Positions 48,801 through 54,741 of a stretch of 64,000 nucleotides of DNA are shown here, piece by piece (the first letter of the stretch is position 1; each line of letters opens with the position of its first letter). The stretch comes from Sipunculus nudus. Taxonomy: Eukaryota; Annelida; Sipuncula; Golfingiida; Sipunculidae. The notes under the pieces were generated by a model. That model was not told the origin of the DNA, ran no database searches, and was given only the letters and a program-made list of their open reading frames with translations. The translations under genes were made by a program, and so were the position numbers. The stretch is taken from assembly GCA_026874595.1 (NCBI GenBank), contig CM049315.1:58462889-58526888 (forward strand). The letters are read 5' to 3'.

Positions 48801-51348
48801 CAGTAAAACAAAATGTAAAGATTTGTTCAGACATTTTATATGCACAGATATTGGTCACAGGATGAAGCCTAATTAAATTGGGGTCATAACCCGGGGCTCC
48901 AAACAGATAAAATTACCAAAACAATCTATTTAAGAATTGCAAAAAATGAAGTTTTTGAGCAGCAAATAAAAACTTAAATGCTTTTGGTGAAACACAATCT
49001 TAAAACTAGATGTGTCGGGACGACACGAATGCCCCCGCCTGGGGCAAATGAGAAACATTTGTAAAATTTTGACAAATTTTTTAAGTTCAGGAGGTGTCGT
49101 ATGGTCAAAAGTAGGTCAACAAGGGCAAAATGCAAACTCAATCTGTAACGGGTCATTATCAAGCAACACACCAAAAATCATGCCAGTATATGCAGGCATT
49201 GTGAAAAAAGTCCATACATGTGCATTTTCCATAAAAATTTCTGTCTTTCATGAAATTTTCTATGTTTAGGAGCCGTAAAACAATCAAAAGTAGGTCAACC
49301 GGGATGAAACTGGAACTCGATCTGTAACTGTCATTATCTGCCCACACATAAAAAATCAGGGTGGTATCTGCAGGCATTGAGGAAAAAATCAGTACATATG
49401 CATTTGTTATGAAAATTTCTATTTTTCATGAAACTTTCTATGTTCAGGAGCAGTCAAATGGTCAAAGTAGGTCAACTGGGACAAAACAAGAACTCGATCT
49501 GTAACTGGTCATTATCTGCCTACACACCAAAAATCAGGCCCGTATCTGCAGGCACTGCAAAAAAAGTCCATACATGTGCACTTTTTTATGAAATTTTCTA
49601 TGTTAGAGCACCGTCAAATGGTCAAAAGTAGGTCAACTGGGACAAAACGTGAACTCGATCTGTAACTGGTCTATATCTGCCCACACACCAAAAATCAGGC
49701 CAATTTCTGCAGGCATTGCGAAAAAAAGTCCGTACAACTGTTTGATTTCGGAATGACAGAAGGACGCATGGACGGAAGGACGGAATGACGGACATGGGTA
49801 AAACTATATGCCCCGGCCACTTTGTGGCGGGGGCATAAAAATTAAGAGAGAGCCAAGTTTAAAGAAGATGGAGCAAAGCCAGCAACTTAGGATGCTACAG
49901 CATCTCTTATTCTAGAAATTTGTTTACATATGATCGCCAATAGTAATAAGAGAACACTGACAGCATGGTATCCAGTGTATTTTTCAGCAGTTTTTGGTTT
50001 TAACTTTTTTCTAATGTTCACAGGAACTCCAAATTCATGAAAAAGACCTGAGTTTTCTGGCAGCAGAATACATGCAGATCTTGGAGGATGCTGATAAACT
50101 GCAGCTGGAATACAAGAAACAGCCGTGTCATCTGGAGAGATTATACGGTAACACATTCCTGTCTGCGCAATGTCTGTCGGGGTAATATCAGATAGACGTG
50201 ATAATTTATTCGATGCATCTTACTATAATTTTGGGTTGAAGGGGCGGTCATCCCCGATTCCCCAGAGTGTTCCTTTGACTTCAGTCTGGAATATACAAGT
50301 TTAATGGTCACTACTCTCTCTCTCTCTCTCTCTGCAGATAAGTTCTACCTTGAGACAGTCCTTGGAGGACTTTTGTCATATTTCCATACCCTTGTCAAAA
50401 CCCGACCATACAAAAATTGTGAAACCACTCATGGGGGCTTCCAAGATTAAAACTTGTATGTTGTAAGTCGTATTGCAAGAGATTAGAGCTACCTACCACC
50501 CCTCTTTCACTATAAGTGGACTGACCCATTAACACCCCTATTTTAAAGTAGACTGTTCTTGGACTCAGGGTAGGTTGGAAACCTCATTTGTGCTCTAGGG
50601 CCTGAATGAGATAGACATGCAAGTTATCCTTTATCCAGCTGTTGGGGGATATGCCTGCATGCTTCTCATACGACAGCACTATTAGTCCAGCCATTTTGAC
50701 CTGCTAAGAAGCAAAAAATGTTAATCGACATAAGGAGAAACCTTTTGCTAGTACCAGCTGTGATTGTATAGGTTTTTAATCATCATATATGTATGTATAT
50801 ATTTGACTGAATGATAACAGCCATTCCAAATTTGGGCAGACCTTTCAGGTAATTTAAACTTAACTGAATGGTTTTATTTTATCTGCAAGAGAAATCCTTC
50901 AGCATGACAGAGTTAAGGGTATCTTGCTAGTACTGGTATTAATAATAATACAGATAATTCCTCTAATTTTGTCAGCCTGCTTAAAGATGAAGAAAGACAT
51001 GTAGTGATAAACCCAATATAAGTTAAGCCTGGATATTGTAAGCTTAAAAGGTAAAATGTTATGTCTTACTATTATTTGACATGGAATCGGCACCTTTTAG
51101 CTTGTTTGTTTATTGATAGTATTCTTATGTCTTCCTTGGCTATTCAGGTTATTCAGGTTATTCACAAGGTACGTTACGTTTGTGTTAATATCTATATTTT
51201 CTGCTCCCCAGGAATGATCACAGATCTGTTCATTGACAAATTCAAGTTCAAAGGTCAGAACGTAAAGAGTCGAGTACCTACTCTGCTGGAAGTACTGGAC
51301 AATTATGATCTCAACAACTTGATAGAATTCTTCCAAGCAAGCACCTGA
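12002..51348 (+). CDS. BBS7: Bardet-Biedl syndrome 7 protein, BBSome subunit (complete, 19 coding exons)
   Basis: Nineteen exons, listed separately below, join in phase to 2154 nt: 717 residues plus stop (human protein 715). Similarity to human BBS7 is collinear end to end. Known fold: an N-terminal beta-propeller (about residues 1-330, exons 1-11), a coiled-coil (about 345-375, exon 12), then GAE, platform and helical C-terminal domains (exons 13-19). Hallmarks seen include GDKINDVI and TPVLACQD (exon 5), [10 protein letters not shown] (exon 9), [11 protein letters not shown] (exon 12), IRSIEGQHG (exon 14), [11 protein letters not shown] (exon 15) and [20 protein letters not shown] (exon 17). 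BBS7 works in the BBSome, which moves membrane proteins in cilia. Two adjacent start codons exist (12002, 12005). Oddities: splice-site tandem arrays after exons 4 and 5, duplicated splice sites at exons 11 and 16, and a GC-AG intron 14. No frame break in the coding sequence. Confidence 0.96.
12631..12699 (+). CDS. BBS7: BBS7 coding exon 2
   Basis: Residues 14-36, [15 protein letters not shown] and onwards. Acceptor TTCCATTACAG, donor AAAAG|GTATGT, both phase 0. Confidence 0.95.
12700..14173 (+). other. BBS7: BBS7 intron 2, largely a minisatellite
   Basis: GT-AG intron. Non-repetitive up to about 12900; the remainder is the 35-bp minisatellite, which ends about 20 bases before the acceptor of exon 3. 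Confidence 0.85.
12905..14152. repeat. 35-bp minisatellite with higher-order structure (about 35 copies)
   Basis: Unit approximately TGTACAATATGTCAGCCTC followed by AGACACCCCTGACTTA. A larger block with the variants TATTAGCCGCAGACACC and CTTATAAATGTACGATATAT recurs near 13155, 13575 and 13745 (170 bp apart for the last two), showing duplication of groups of units. Open frames on both strands (VQYVSLRHP-type repeats) come from the periodicity and are not genes. Confidence 0.9.
14174..14236 (+). CDS. BBS7: BBS7 coding exon 3
   Basis: Residues 37-57, [20 protein letters not shown] and M. Acceptor GCTTTATTTTCAG, donor ATG|GTAAGA, phase 0 at both ends. Confidence 0.95.
14237..15458 (+). other. 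BBS7: BBS7 intron 3
   Basis: AT-rich GT-AG intron of 1.2 kb. A 91-codon open frame at 14887-15162 is low-complexity and not a gene. No repeat identified. Confidence 0.8.
15459..15634 (+). CDS. BBS7: BBS7 coding exon 4 (donor is the first unit of a tandem array)
   Basis: Residues 58 to part of 117: [18 protein letters not shown] ... NLTESIQSM. Acceptor ACATTTCCAG. The exon ends ...ACAGTCCAT|GTAAGTACAG; splicing there joins AT to the G of exon 5 to give Met-Tyr. Reading past this donor gives ATG TAA at once. The final 17 bases of the exon, with the donor, are the founding or first unit of the 38-bp array at 15618-17865. Confidence 0.95.
15618..17865 (+). repeat. Tandem array of about 59 copies of the exon 4 / 5' splice-site junction (38-bp unit)
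   Basis: The unit is GAGAGCATACAGTCCAT, then GT(A/G)AGTACAGTACATATAACA. Copy 1 overlaps the 3' end of BBS7 exon 4 (15618-15634). Every copy I read keeps the GT, and nearly all keep GTAAGT or GTGAGT in the context ACAGTCCAT|GTRAGT; one copy near 16204 reads GTGCGT. GTAAGT, as in the exon, predominates in the first dozen copies, GTGAGT in the middle, and both occur at the far end. Other variable positions are CATACA/CATACG, AGTACAT/AGTTCAT, ATAAC/AAAAC and ACAGAG/ACAAAG. All three minus-strand frames are open over long distances because the 38-bp unit contains no stop on that strand. Confidence 0.97.
17866..18099 (+). other. BBS7: BBS7 intron 4, between donor array and DIRS element
   Basis: Short unique stretch with a C run (17919-17928) and an AT-rich segment. 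No feature recognised. Confidence 0.6.
18127..18285 (+). repeat. DIRS left inverted terminal repeat
   Basis: Inverted match to 21345-21500 with only a few differences over about 150 bp, including ATTGGGCCTATTATCGCCCA. An outer extension to about 18100 pairs with the first half of the internal complementary region. Confidence 0.9.
18547..19134 (+). pseudogene. DIRS gag-like open frame
   Basis: A 195-codon Pro/Ser/Ala-rich frame beginning [15 protein letters not shown]. Its position (first frame after the left repeat) and composition fit a DIRS gag remnant, but it has no diagnostic motif. Truncated relative to usual gag proteins. Confidence 0.5.
19186..19656 (+). pseudogene. DIRS RNase H domain fragment
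   Basis: The frame contains [16 protein letters not shown], then [20 protein letters not shown] and [15 protein letters not shown], which are the conserved blocks of DIRS/Ngaro RNase H with acidic residues in LEL, RTDN and LADA. The N-terminal first strand and the entire upstream reverse transcriptase are missing, so a deletion joins gag to RNase H near 19135-19186. Confidence 0.85.
19760..21123 (+). pseudogene. DIRS tyrosine recombinase, frameshifted
   Basis: An N-terminal SAM-like segment ([34 protein letters not shown]) is followed by catalytic blocks in other frames: Arg in [11 protein letters not shown] (near 20475-20505), HxxR as KAHDIRALS (near 20870), and the Tyr in FYLKDVQ followed by [12 protein letters not shown] (near 20980-21055). 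Frames change at the A run near 20450, at the G run near 20725, and again near 20960; a stop codon lies near 20522. Inactive as it stands. Confidence 0.85.
21194..21312 (+). repeat. DIRS internal complementary region
   Basis: The first half includes ACAGAAACAGCTCACAATT, complementary to the outer left flank; the second half includes CCCTGTGAATGGTGGTTTTG, complementary to 21500-21547 beyond the right repeat. It is thought to serve circularisation of the cDNA. Confidence 0.85.
21345..21547 (+). repeat. DIRS right inverted terminal repeat and outer flank
   Basis: Holds GGAAGTGTGACCTAGATAC through GAGAAAATTCTCATTAATAC, the complement of the left repeat, then an outer flank ending near a G run at 21541. 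Confidence 0.9.
21834..21882. repeat. (TA)n microsatellite
   Basis: About 24 uninterrupted TA units. Confidence 0.95.
21986..22500 (+). mobile_element. TTAA-flanked MITE-like element
   Basis: Ends TTAAAGGGACATAATCA and, inverted, TTAAAGGGGCCCAATCA, so both ends carry TTAA plus GGG. A closely similar copy lies in inverted orientation at 44223-44725. TTAA ends fit piggyBac- or Kolobok-type non-autonomous elements. No coding capacity. Confidence 0.65.
22579..22765 (+). CDS. BBS7: BBS7 coding exon 5
   Basis: Residues about 117-178: [20 protein letters not shown] ... [14 protein letters not shown] ... [15 protein letters not shown]. Acceptor TTTGTTTCAG, donor TTAAC|GTATGT, phase 0 end. The last 23 bases and the donor start a decayed tandem array. 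Confidence 0.95.
22743..23138 (+). repeat. Decayed tandem array of the exon 5 / donor junction (about 8 units of 52 bp)
   Basis: The exon 5 tail CAAAGTCCTCAGAGTCCTTA and the following donor region recur at about 22795, 22848, 22900, 22953, 23004, 23060 and 23103. GTATGT is still intact in at least two later copies (near 22922 and 23125, context TTACT|GTATGT); other copies read ATATGT or TTTTGT. Confidence 0.85.
23139..24345 (+). other. BBS7: BBS7 intron 5, remainder
   Basis: AT-rich; a segment at 23150-23850 with phrases such as 'cctgagaaatttgacattaaatcatg' may be an old dispersed repeat. No gene seen. Confidence 0.5.
24346..24418 (+). CDS. BBS7: BBS7 coding exon 6
   Basis: Encodes [19 protein letters not shown] and then FQNDG (residues 179 to about 203). 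Acceptor CTGATGCAG, donor GGAG|GTAAGT; one base carried to exon 7. Confidence 0.93.
24640..25345 (+). repeat. About 20-bp minisatellite in intron 6
   Basis: Degenerate at the left, becoming regular at 25100-25330, with the unit TTTCAGACAGGGAGGTACA. Runs of tandem frames such as [14 protein letters not shown] come from the repeat. Confidence 0.9.
25582..25648 (+). CDS. BBS7: BBS7 coding exon 7
   Basis: Encodes (G)[20 protein letters not shown] and LS (residues about 203-225). The acceptor GACTGTTTAAG has a weak pyrimidine tract; placement rests on phase and on alignment to the human protein. Donor GTCG|GTAAGT. Confidence 0.9.
25965..28494 (+). repeat. TAGCTCAG-family element, full length, interrupted by a nested transposon
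   Basis: Starts TAGCTCAGCTGACTGTAAG at 25965 and ends GTCATGACCCATGGGTCAC then TTGTT at 28494. Between them are a GTCCGTCCGTCC run and three internal units, each repeating 'ggacctagaatcttcattctt', 'aggtctctgttaccc', and a 'gactggtggcgccacctgta' line. A second transposon at 26147-27548 splits the first unit. Confidence 0.85.
26147..27548. mobile_element. Nested hAT-like DNA transposon, non-autonomous
   Basis: Terminal inverted repeats CAGTGTTGCTCCTAG face each other at 26147 and 27548, and the host sequence GGTCTC is duplicated directly on both sides (26141-26146 and 27549-27554). Uninterrupted host units elsewhere read AGGTCTCTGTT, confirming an insertion. A CAGTG start fits hAT elements, though a 6-bp target duplication is short for that group. 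No transposase seen in the 1402 bp. Confidence 0.8.
28495..31805 (+). other. BBS7: BBS7 intron 7, middle part
   Basis: Mostly AT-rich unique-looking sequence. 28850-29130 resembles 58500-58650 (phrases 'gtggatataaacaaa' and 'gacatcagatatcagaata'), so an old copy of the TTAAAGGGGC-ended repeat is present. Small open frames are not supported as genes. Confidence 0.5.
31806..34304 (+). repeat. TAGCTCAG-family element, full length
   Basis: Starts TAGCTCAGCTGACTATAAG and ends CAGCTGAGCGCCGTGACCC then ATGGGTCCCTTGTT. Inner text shares two units with the reverse copy at 1960-3263, for example CTTCAGGACTGCCTAATATC near 32056. The segment 33100-34260 is AT-rich and may include later insertions. Confidence 0.75.
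35080..36235 (+). pseudogene. Degenerate non-LTR retrotransposon reverse transcriptase, C-terminal part
   Basis: Frameshifted translation gives recognisable RT tail blocks: DKTEVLVIG near 35110, then [20 protein letters not shown] and [13 protein letters not shown] at 35760-35870, and ITHFY followed by an HWLP-like region near 35920. This order (DKTE..., SRLD.CN.LL.GLP, LQ..QN.A) is typical of CR1/L2-like elements. Many stops; long dead. Confidence 0.75.
36236..37259 (+). other. BBS7: BBS7 intron 7, unassigned part
   Basis: AT-rich. An imperfect direct repeat 'atccttcgcacaagacttgt' / 'tatcctttgaacaagacttgt' occurs near 36600 and 36712. Nothing else recognised. Confidence 0.4.
37260..38215 (+). 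repeat. Degenerate repeat field (ACAAAGTACATTCACAC words)
   Basis: Blocks like CTCAGAACACAAAGTACAT and TTCACACTCAT recur irregularly at 37290-37440 and 37950-38200, with non-repetitive sequence between. Looks like an old, interrupted minisatellite. Confidence 0.6.
38368..38417 (+). CDS. BBS7: BBS7 coding exon 8
   Basis: Encodes (R)[16 protein letters not shown] (residues about 225-241), matching human ...KWEIQNEKK. Acceptor GTCTGTTGCAG, donor GGAG|GTAGGT. A SINE target duplication starts inside the donor at 38421. Confidence 0.93.
38421..38874 (-). mobile_element. tRNA-derived SINE with 17-bp target duplication
   Basis: The direct repeat GGTTATGATTCACTGAT lies at 38421-38437 and 38858-38874. 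Between them a poly-T run at the left equals a poly-A tail on the minus strand, and at the right the minus strand begins with an A-box-like TGGTTCAGGGGTAAAGCATAG and a B-box-like GAGTTCAAATCTC. A SINE of about 420 bp has thus inserted antisense to BBS7, a few bases past the exon 8 donor, without destroying it. Confidence 0.85.
38875..39452 (+). other. BBS7: BBS7 intron 8, remainder
   Basis: AT-rich; nothing recognised. Confidence 0.6.
39453..39583 (+). CDS. BBS7: BBS7 coding exon 9
   Basis: Encodes (G)[39 protein letters not shown] and RNSH (residues 242-285), a propeller blade. Acceptor TCTTGTTTGTAG, donor CCAT|GTCAGT, phase 0 end. Confidence 0.95.
39650..40021. mobile_element. Small hAT-like MITE
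   Basis: Ends CAGGGCTCAACATTAA and, inverted at the right, GGGGCTCAACATTAA, 372 bp apart; subterminal TACTTGCCCTAC-like words are shared. CAGGGC ends fit hAT MITEs. I could not find a matching 8-bp target duplication, so ends may have decayed. Confidence 0.6.
40519..40603 (+). CDS. BBS7: BBS7 coding exon 10
   Basis: Encodes [19 protein letters not shown] then DEVVCATYP (residues 286-313). Acceptor TTCCTTCACAG, donor CCAG|GTGAGC, one base carried over. Confidence 0.95.
40650..41040 (+). repeat. C-rich 33-bp minisatellite in intron 10
   Basis: Unit approximately CTCATATACATAATGACCC then TAACCCCCTCCCA, about 12 copies with small length changes. The minus strand therefore carries GGGAGGGGGTTAGGG-type tracts in most units. 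Confidence 0.9.
41054..41166 (+). repeat. Duplicated 3' splice site of exon 11 (65-bp offset)
   Basis: A 28-base identical stretch around CCTTTCAGGCTGGGTGTTTT lies at 41072-41099 and 41137-41164. It covers 10 bases of intron end and 18 bases of exon start; the upstream TATGACTT(C/G)TTTTGT is also shared. The second copy is the real exon start; using the first would add 65 nt, shift the frame and reach a TGA inside exon 11. Confidence 0.92.
41147..41249 (+). CDS. BBS7: BBS7 coding exon 11
   Basis: Encodes (G)[19 protein letters not shown] and [14 protein letters not shown] (residues about 314-347), end of the propeller. Acceptor AACCTTTCAG, donor TGAG|GTGAGT; two bases carried to exon 12. Confidence 0.95.
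42063..42255 (+). CDS. BBS7: BBS7 coding exon 12 (coiled-coil)
   Basis: Encodes (R)[39 protein letters not shown] and [20 protein letters not shown] then LQ (residues about 348-412). The charged heptad-like first part is the coiled-coil; the rest begins the GAE domain. Acceptor TGGCTTCCAG, donor GCAG|GTGGGT. Confidence 0.95.
42256..43681 (+). other. BBS7: BBS7 intron 12
   Basis: GT-AG intron of 1.4 kb. No repeat or gene recognised; a region near 43330-43470 has 'gctgcaggtggtggcatttt'-type wording that recurs near 45850 and 46240, so it may hold old dispersed repeats. Confidence 0.6.
43682..43756 (+). CDS. BBS7: BBS7 coding exon 13
   Basis: Encodes [20 protein letters not shown] and APDQE (residues 413-437). 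Acceptor CTTTGACCAG, donor GGAA|GTGAGT, phase 0. Confidence 0.95.
43960..44215 (+). pseudogene. Non-LTR retrotransposon RT fragment
   Basis: Translation with one frame change gives [16 protein letters not shown] near 44005 and [16 protein letters not shown] near 44140, matching the N..L..NPDK and HLGV..D..L.W..H blocks of CR1-like reverse transcriptases. Short and decayed, in BBS7 intron 13. Confidence 0.65.
44223..44725 (-). mobile_element. TTAA-flanked MITE-like element, inverted copy
   Basis: Reverse-complement relative of 21986-22500: shared segments include GTGTTTACCAACA(T/C)GCAGAG, AACAAGGTGTTAAACA and a CTCTTTTAAA..GTAAGCAAAC block. It starts TTAAAGG and ends near CCCTTTCAG. Confidence 0.6.
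45012..45214 (+). CDS. BBS7: BBS7 coding exon 14 (non-canonical GC donor)
   Basis: Encodes [60 protein letters not shown] and THVFDEN plus two bases of Arg (residues 438-505). Acceptor AAATTTTACAG. The exon must end ...GAAAACAG|GCAGGT, because exon 15 only reads on in phase 2; the nearby GT six bases on would put a TAA at codon 3 of exon 15. Confidence 0.93.
45329..45755 (+). repeat. 47-bp minisatellite in intron 14 (about 9 copies)
   Basis: Unit CTCTGCACCAATGAACATTG then GTCTTAGGGAAGGGCACGTACACGTAC in two parts; copies are nearly identical. Each unit holds the inverted repeat CCAATG-AA-CATTGG. It starts about 115 bases after exon 14. Confidence 0.95.
46892..47056 (+). CDS. BBS7: BBS7 coding exon 15
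   Basis: Encodes (R)[39 protein letters not shown] and [15 protein letters not shown] (residues 505-559). Acceptor TATATTGGTAG has a poor pyrimidine tract. Donor ACCG|GTAAAC. Confidence 0.93.
47120..47400 (+). repeat. About 41-bp minisatellite in intron 15
   Basis: The unit GAATGCCCCTGTGTCTAGCT then GTTTGTGAACCAGAGT recurs six or seven times with point changes. Confidence 0.85.
47603..47712 (+). CDS. BBS7: BBS7 coding exon 16
   Basis: Encodes (R)[36 protein letters not shown] (residues 560-596), very like human. Acceptor GTTTTTGTAG, donor TTATG|GTGAGT, one base carried over. Confidence 0.95.
47688..47800 (+). repeat. Tandem duplication of the exon 16 end and donor (45-bp period)
   Basis: AAAATCAGACTGGACATAAG... 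of the exon end is repeated 45 bases later as AAGATTAGACTGGACAAAAG, and GAGTTGGCTGA as GAGCTGGCTGA. In the second copy the donor TATGGTGAGT has become GATTCTGAGC. A third, weak copy may start at 47781. Read through without splicing, the copies encode [15 protein letters not shown] and [15 protein letters not shown]. Confidence 0.8.
48507..48610 (+). CDS. BBS7: BBS7 coding exon 17
   Basis: Encodes (D)[34 protein letters not shown] (residues 597-631), the most conserved C-terminal helical part. Acceptor TATTAACAG, donor AAAG|GTCAGT, phase 0. Confidence 0.96.
49005..49838 (+). mobile_element. Repeat element with hairpin ends and four internal tandem units
   Basis: Begins ACTAGATGTGTCGGGACGAC, with TGTCG/CGACA forming a small stem, and ends with a strong hairpin ATGCCCCGGCCAC-TTT-GTGGCGGGGGCAT (49808-49836). 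Between are four units of 160-180 bp, each with TAGGTCAAC(A/T/C)GGG and CACACACCAAAAATCA-like lines, then an AGGACGGAATGACGG tail. The layout resembles pearl/Helentron-type mollusc elements, which is inference. Confidence 0.75.
50024..50147 (+). CDS. BBS7: BBS7 coding exon 18
   Basis: Encodes [40 protein letters not shown] and Y (residues 632-672). Acceptor AATGTTCACAG, donor TACG|GTAACA. Confidence 0.95.
50148..51211 (+). other. BBS7: BBS7 intron 18
   Basis: GT-AG intron with a (TC)n tract at 50313-50334. Nothing else recognised. Confidence 0.75.
51212..51348 (+). CDS. BBS7: BBS7 coding exon 19 (terminal)
   Basis: Encodes (G)[39 protein letters not shown] and FQAST, then TGA at 51346-51348 (residues 673-717). 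Acceptor TTTCTGCTCCCCAG is strong. End of the C-terminal helical domain, same length as in human. Confidence 0.96.
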
Positions 51349-53060
51349 ATGTTAATGTGTGGATGTTATCAATCATACTCATGGATATATATAGAAACGT
51401 ACAGTCAGTGTTGTCTGTAACAGAAGAACTGCTGTGTTTTTTTGGAACTGAGAATACCAAGTGACTCACTTCTAAGAAATACCTGTGACCATACAGGTAT
51501 TACAATGTACACTGACTGTCCCTGGCAATATTAGGTGCCAGTGATTGTATACATGTATTTATATTGTGCTGTCAGAAAAGGTTGTTTTGTCTGATCACAA
51601 TTGATGAAGTACCAGTAGATGATATGACTGTCATTATTTCTGTTACATTTTGTTTTGTTTGCAGTTACTGTTAATTTGTTGTTGTTGGTTGCATTTGCAC
51701 AGTCACCAAGTAGTAATCAATCATGATTAATCACAAGAATTGAGAGTGTATACCTGTAACATGCATACACAGAAGTAGCCATGCAGTGGAGTCCACACTA
51801 ACCGAGTCTGAGTGCAGACCACTTGAGTCCAAGTCCTTCAGGTTCGAGTCCAAGTCCACCTCATCAAGTTTGAATCATTTGGAAGTCAAAAAGGAATTTA
51901 AACAATGTAATTTAAGATTATTATTTATATATTTCTGTTAATTTTTACAACACATTTTACTTGAATGTGTAAATATTTACTAATGCAGAACTAAAGTTTG
52001 GTTTGTAATCTTCTGTTTGTAATTTCCCAAGTATGCAAGACTTTCAAGTATTTGAAAAAGCTTTTTTTCTATTGGACTCAAGATGGACTGGGCTCTCATG
52101 TACAAGTCCAAGACCCTTGAGTCTGAATCAAGACAAGAGTCCAGATCTGGACTCTAGTCCTACATTACTCCACAGAAGTACCAAAACATGGCAGTTAAAT
52201 CAAATTTAGGTTCTGAGTGCATGTGGTGGGGTTGATTAAGACATTATTGAGAATATTGTGTTCTGTTTTATTATGTTTTTTTTTTAGCTCAGTTGACTAT
52301 AAGTCATCTGAGCTAAAGCAATTGTCCTTTGTCCGGACGTCCGTTAACAGGGCAAGTTTTGACACTGTTGGACCTACAAATCTGACATGCATCATACAGG
52401 TATTTTCTCTTAGCTTTTCAAATGCTTATTTTATTTAACAATAACAAAAAAATAAGCATTTGCTAAAATTTTTCAAATACAGCTGAGCATCATGATCCAT
52501 GGGTCCCTTGTCAATTAACGATTTTCAGGAACCTAAATCTCAAGAGATGCAAAGTGAAAGACCTACAGGGCTGGAGTGTCCATCATTTTATAAGAGTGCC
52601 TTTCCATACATGCAGATTTCTGTGTATTTGGGATCCAAACAGAGACCCACATATGGTAGCCACTCATCTCAGCTGTCATTTAGCATTTCATGCTGCTTTA
52701 AAGGCTCTTCATTAAGCACATAGTTGATGTACTCCATGCGGCAATCCCAAGCATGGCCCACAAAAATCCAAAACCAACATTGCACAAGTAAATCATGAAG
52801 GTCAGCTACACCTGGAAAGCTAACAGTGATTACCATCTTGTAGAATCTTTCCCATCAAGGGTCTCACATTTATGGAAAGACGCAGTTCATTTGTGTAGCA
52901 TGGCTGATTTGTCACACAGAGAAGCGACAGGTCTGTATTAAAGATAACAGTGGTCACGAGTTTACAAGTTTCGGATTGTGTTCCGTTGTGTTGTGAGCTG
53001 GTGCTGTGTTCCTAATACAATTATATCTTTGCAATAAACAGTTAATAAAATCATGTCACA
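51349..53060 (+). other. BBS7: Probable BBS7 3' UTR, containing a small repeat
   Basis: No AATAAA is seen before 53033; two signals then follow closely (AATAAA at 53033-53038 and 53044-53049). The 3' UTR may therefore be about 1.7 kb and include the TAGCTCAG insertion at 52285-52511. This is inference from the signals only. Confidence 0.45.
52285..52511 (+). repeat. Short, two-ended TAGCTCAG-family element
   Basis: Both ends are present within 227 bp: TAGCTCAGTTGACTATAAG at the left and CAGCTGAGCATCATGATCC then ATGGGTCCCTTG at the right. An inner hairpin AAATGCTTATTTT / AAAATAAGCATTT sits at about 52420-52462. This is an internally deleted copy. Confidence 0.85.
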
Positions 53061-53689
53061 GTAAAAACTATTCTTTCATTGTATTTGATTGTAAAAGGGC
53101 TGGATATTCTTTCATTGTATTTGATTTTAAATGTTCCAGCCCTCAATGTTAGACTTTTTTATTTAATTAATTTACATATTATTATAGACATTAATGCTAA
53201 CAAAAGCTGCTGCAGTTCTTTGACAGGGGGGGATTTTTTAATCAGATATGTTTACACAACACTTCTCTTATTTCCTTTCTCCAAAGATGCTTGGATGAGG
53301 ATGGTCACACAACTTTGGATCACTGCTGATAGACAGCTGATGTCACATTCATGGCAGCTTTTACAAAAGCTTAGGTTAACCTTTTTTTTCATCATTTAAA
53401 ATGCTTGGGAGTAAAAATAAAAGCAAAGTCACTGTAAAAATAATTTTATTTATTAAAACTGAGGTACATCCTTGTTAATCAAATGAAAATGCAACCCTTG
53501 TACAGCATATGACTGTAAATGTATACCCACCCATTCAGCCTATCTGCAGCATAAAACAAGAAACTAACAACCATCTGAATTTATAGTTTGGCAGTAAATA
53601 ATCACAGACTGTAGATCTTGCACACTGAAGGGCTAAAGTCGTACTCACAGAGAACTGTATAATAATTTAATCAATTGAGTAACAGTTAA
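53061..53689. other. Region between the convergent BBS7 and MGST2-like genes
   Basis: No gene. On the minus strand an AATAAATAAA signal at 53441-53450 could end the MGST2-like transcript, which would then carry the 42-bp minisatellite in its 3' UTR. A short direct repeat TCTTTCATTGTATTTGATT occurs near 53071 and 53109. Confidence 0.45.
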
Positions 53690-54525
53690 GCTGGGTACAT
53701 ATGCAGATTAAGATATCTGGATACACCTTATCATGTACATATTTGACTAAAGTTATTTGGATACACATTATTGTGCACATCTTTTTACTAGTTATTTGTA
53801 TACACATTAATTGCACATCTTTTGACTCAAGTTATTTGGATACACATTAAAGTGTATATCCTTTGGATACACATTGTGTACATCTGTTGACTTAAGTTAT
53901 TAGAATACATATTACTGTGTACTGTTCACTAAAGTTAATCGAATACACATAATTGTGTACATCTTTTGACTAAAGTTATTTTGATACACATTATAGTGTA
54001 TATCTTTTCAATAAAGTTATTCAGATACACATTGTGTACATCTGTTTACTTAAGTTATTTGGGTACACATTATAGTGTATATCTTTTAAATAAAGTTATT
54101 CTGATACACATTGTATACATCTGTTGAATAAAATTATTCAGATGCACAATTTTGTGTACATCTGTTGACTAAAGTTATTAGGATAAACATTAAAGAGTAT
54201 ATCTTTTGAATAAAGTTAATTGGATACACATTGTGTACATCTGTTGACTACAGTTATTTGGATACACATTGTGTACATCTGTTGACTAAAATTACTCAGA
54301 TGCACATTATTGTGTAAATCTGTTGACTAAAATTACTCAGATGCACATTTTTGTGTACATCTGTTGACTAAAGTTATTTGGGTACACATTATTGTGTACA
54401 TCTCTTGACTAAAGTTATTTGGGTACACATTATTGTGTACATCTGTTGACTAAAGTTATTTGGGTACACATTATAGTGTACATCTGTTGTCTAAAGTTAT
54501 TTTGGTACACATTCTAGCTCAATAT
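53690..54525. repeat. 42-bp minisatellite (about 20 copies)
   Basis: Unit approximately GTGTACATCTGTTGACTAAA then GTTATTTGGATACACATTATT, degenerate at the left and more regular at 54230-54500. Confidence 0.92.
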
Positions 54526-54741
54526 ATGTTCTGTAATCCTTCAGTCAATTATAAAACTATTGACAGCTACACACACATATCACCTCTTCTTTCTCTTGAA
54601 CACAACAGGAGACAGAACTACTACAGCGCACAATCTAAATATAATCTGTAGTTATGAAAATCTGGAACATATCTTTATCATATCTTTTCTGAAATTTGCT
54701 GCCAAAATACTTTGTATAGCACTACTACCATTTTGTTTGTA

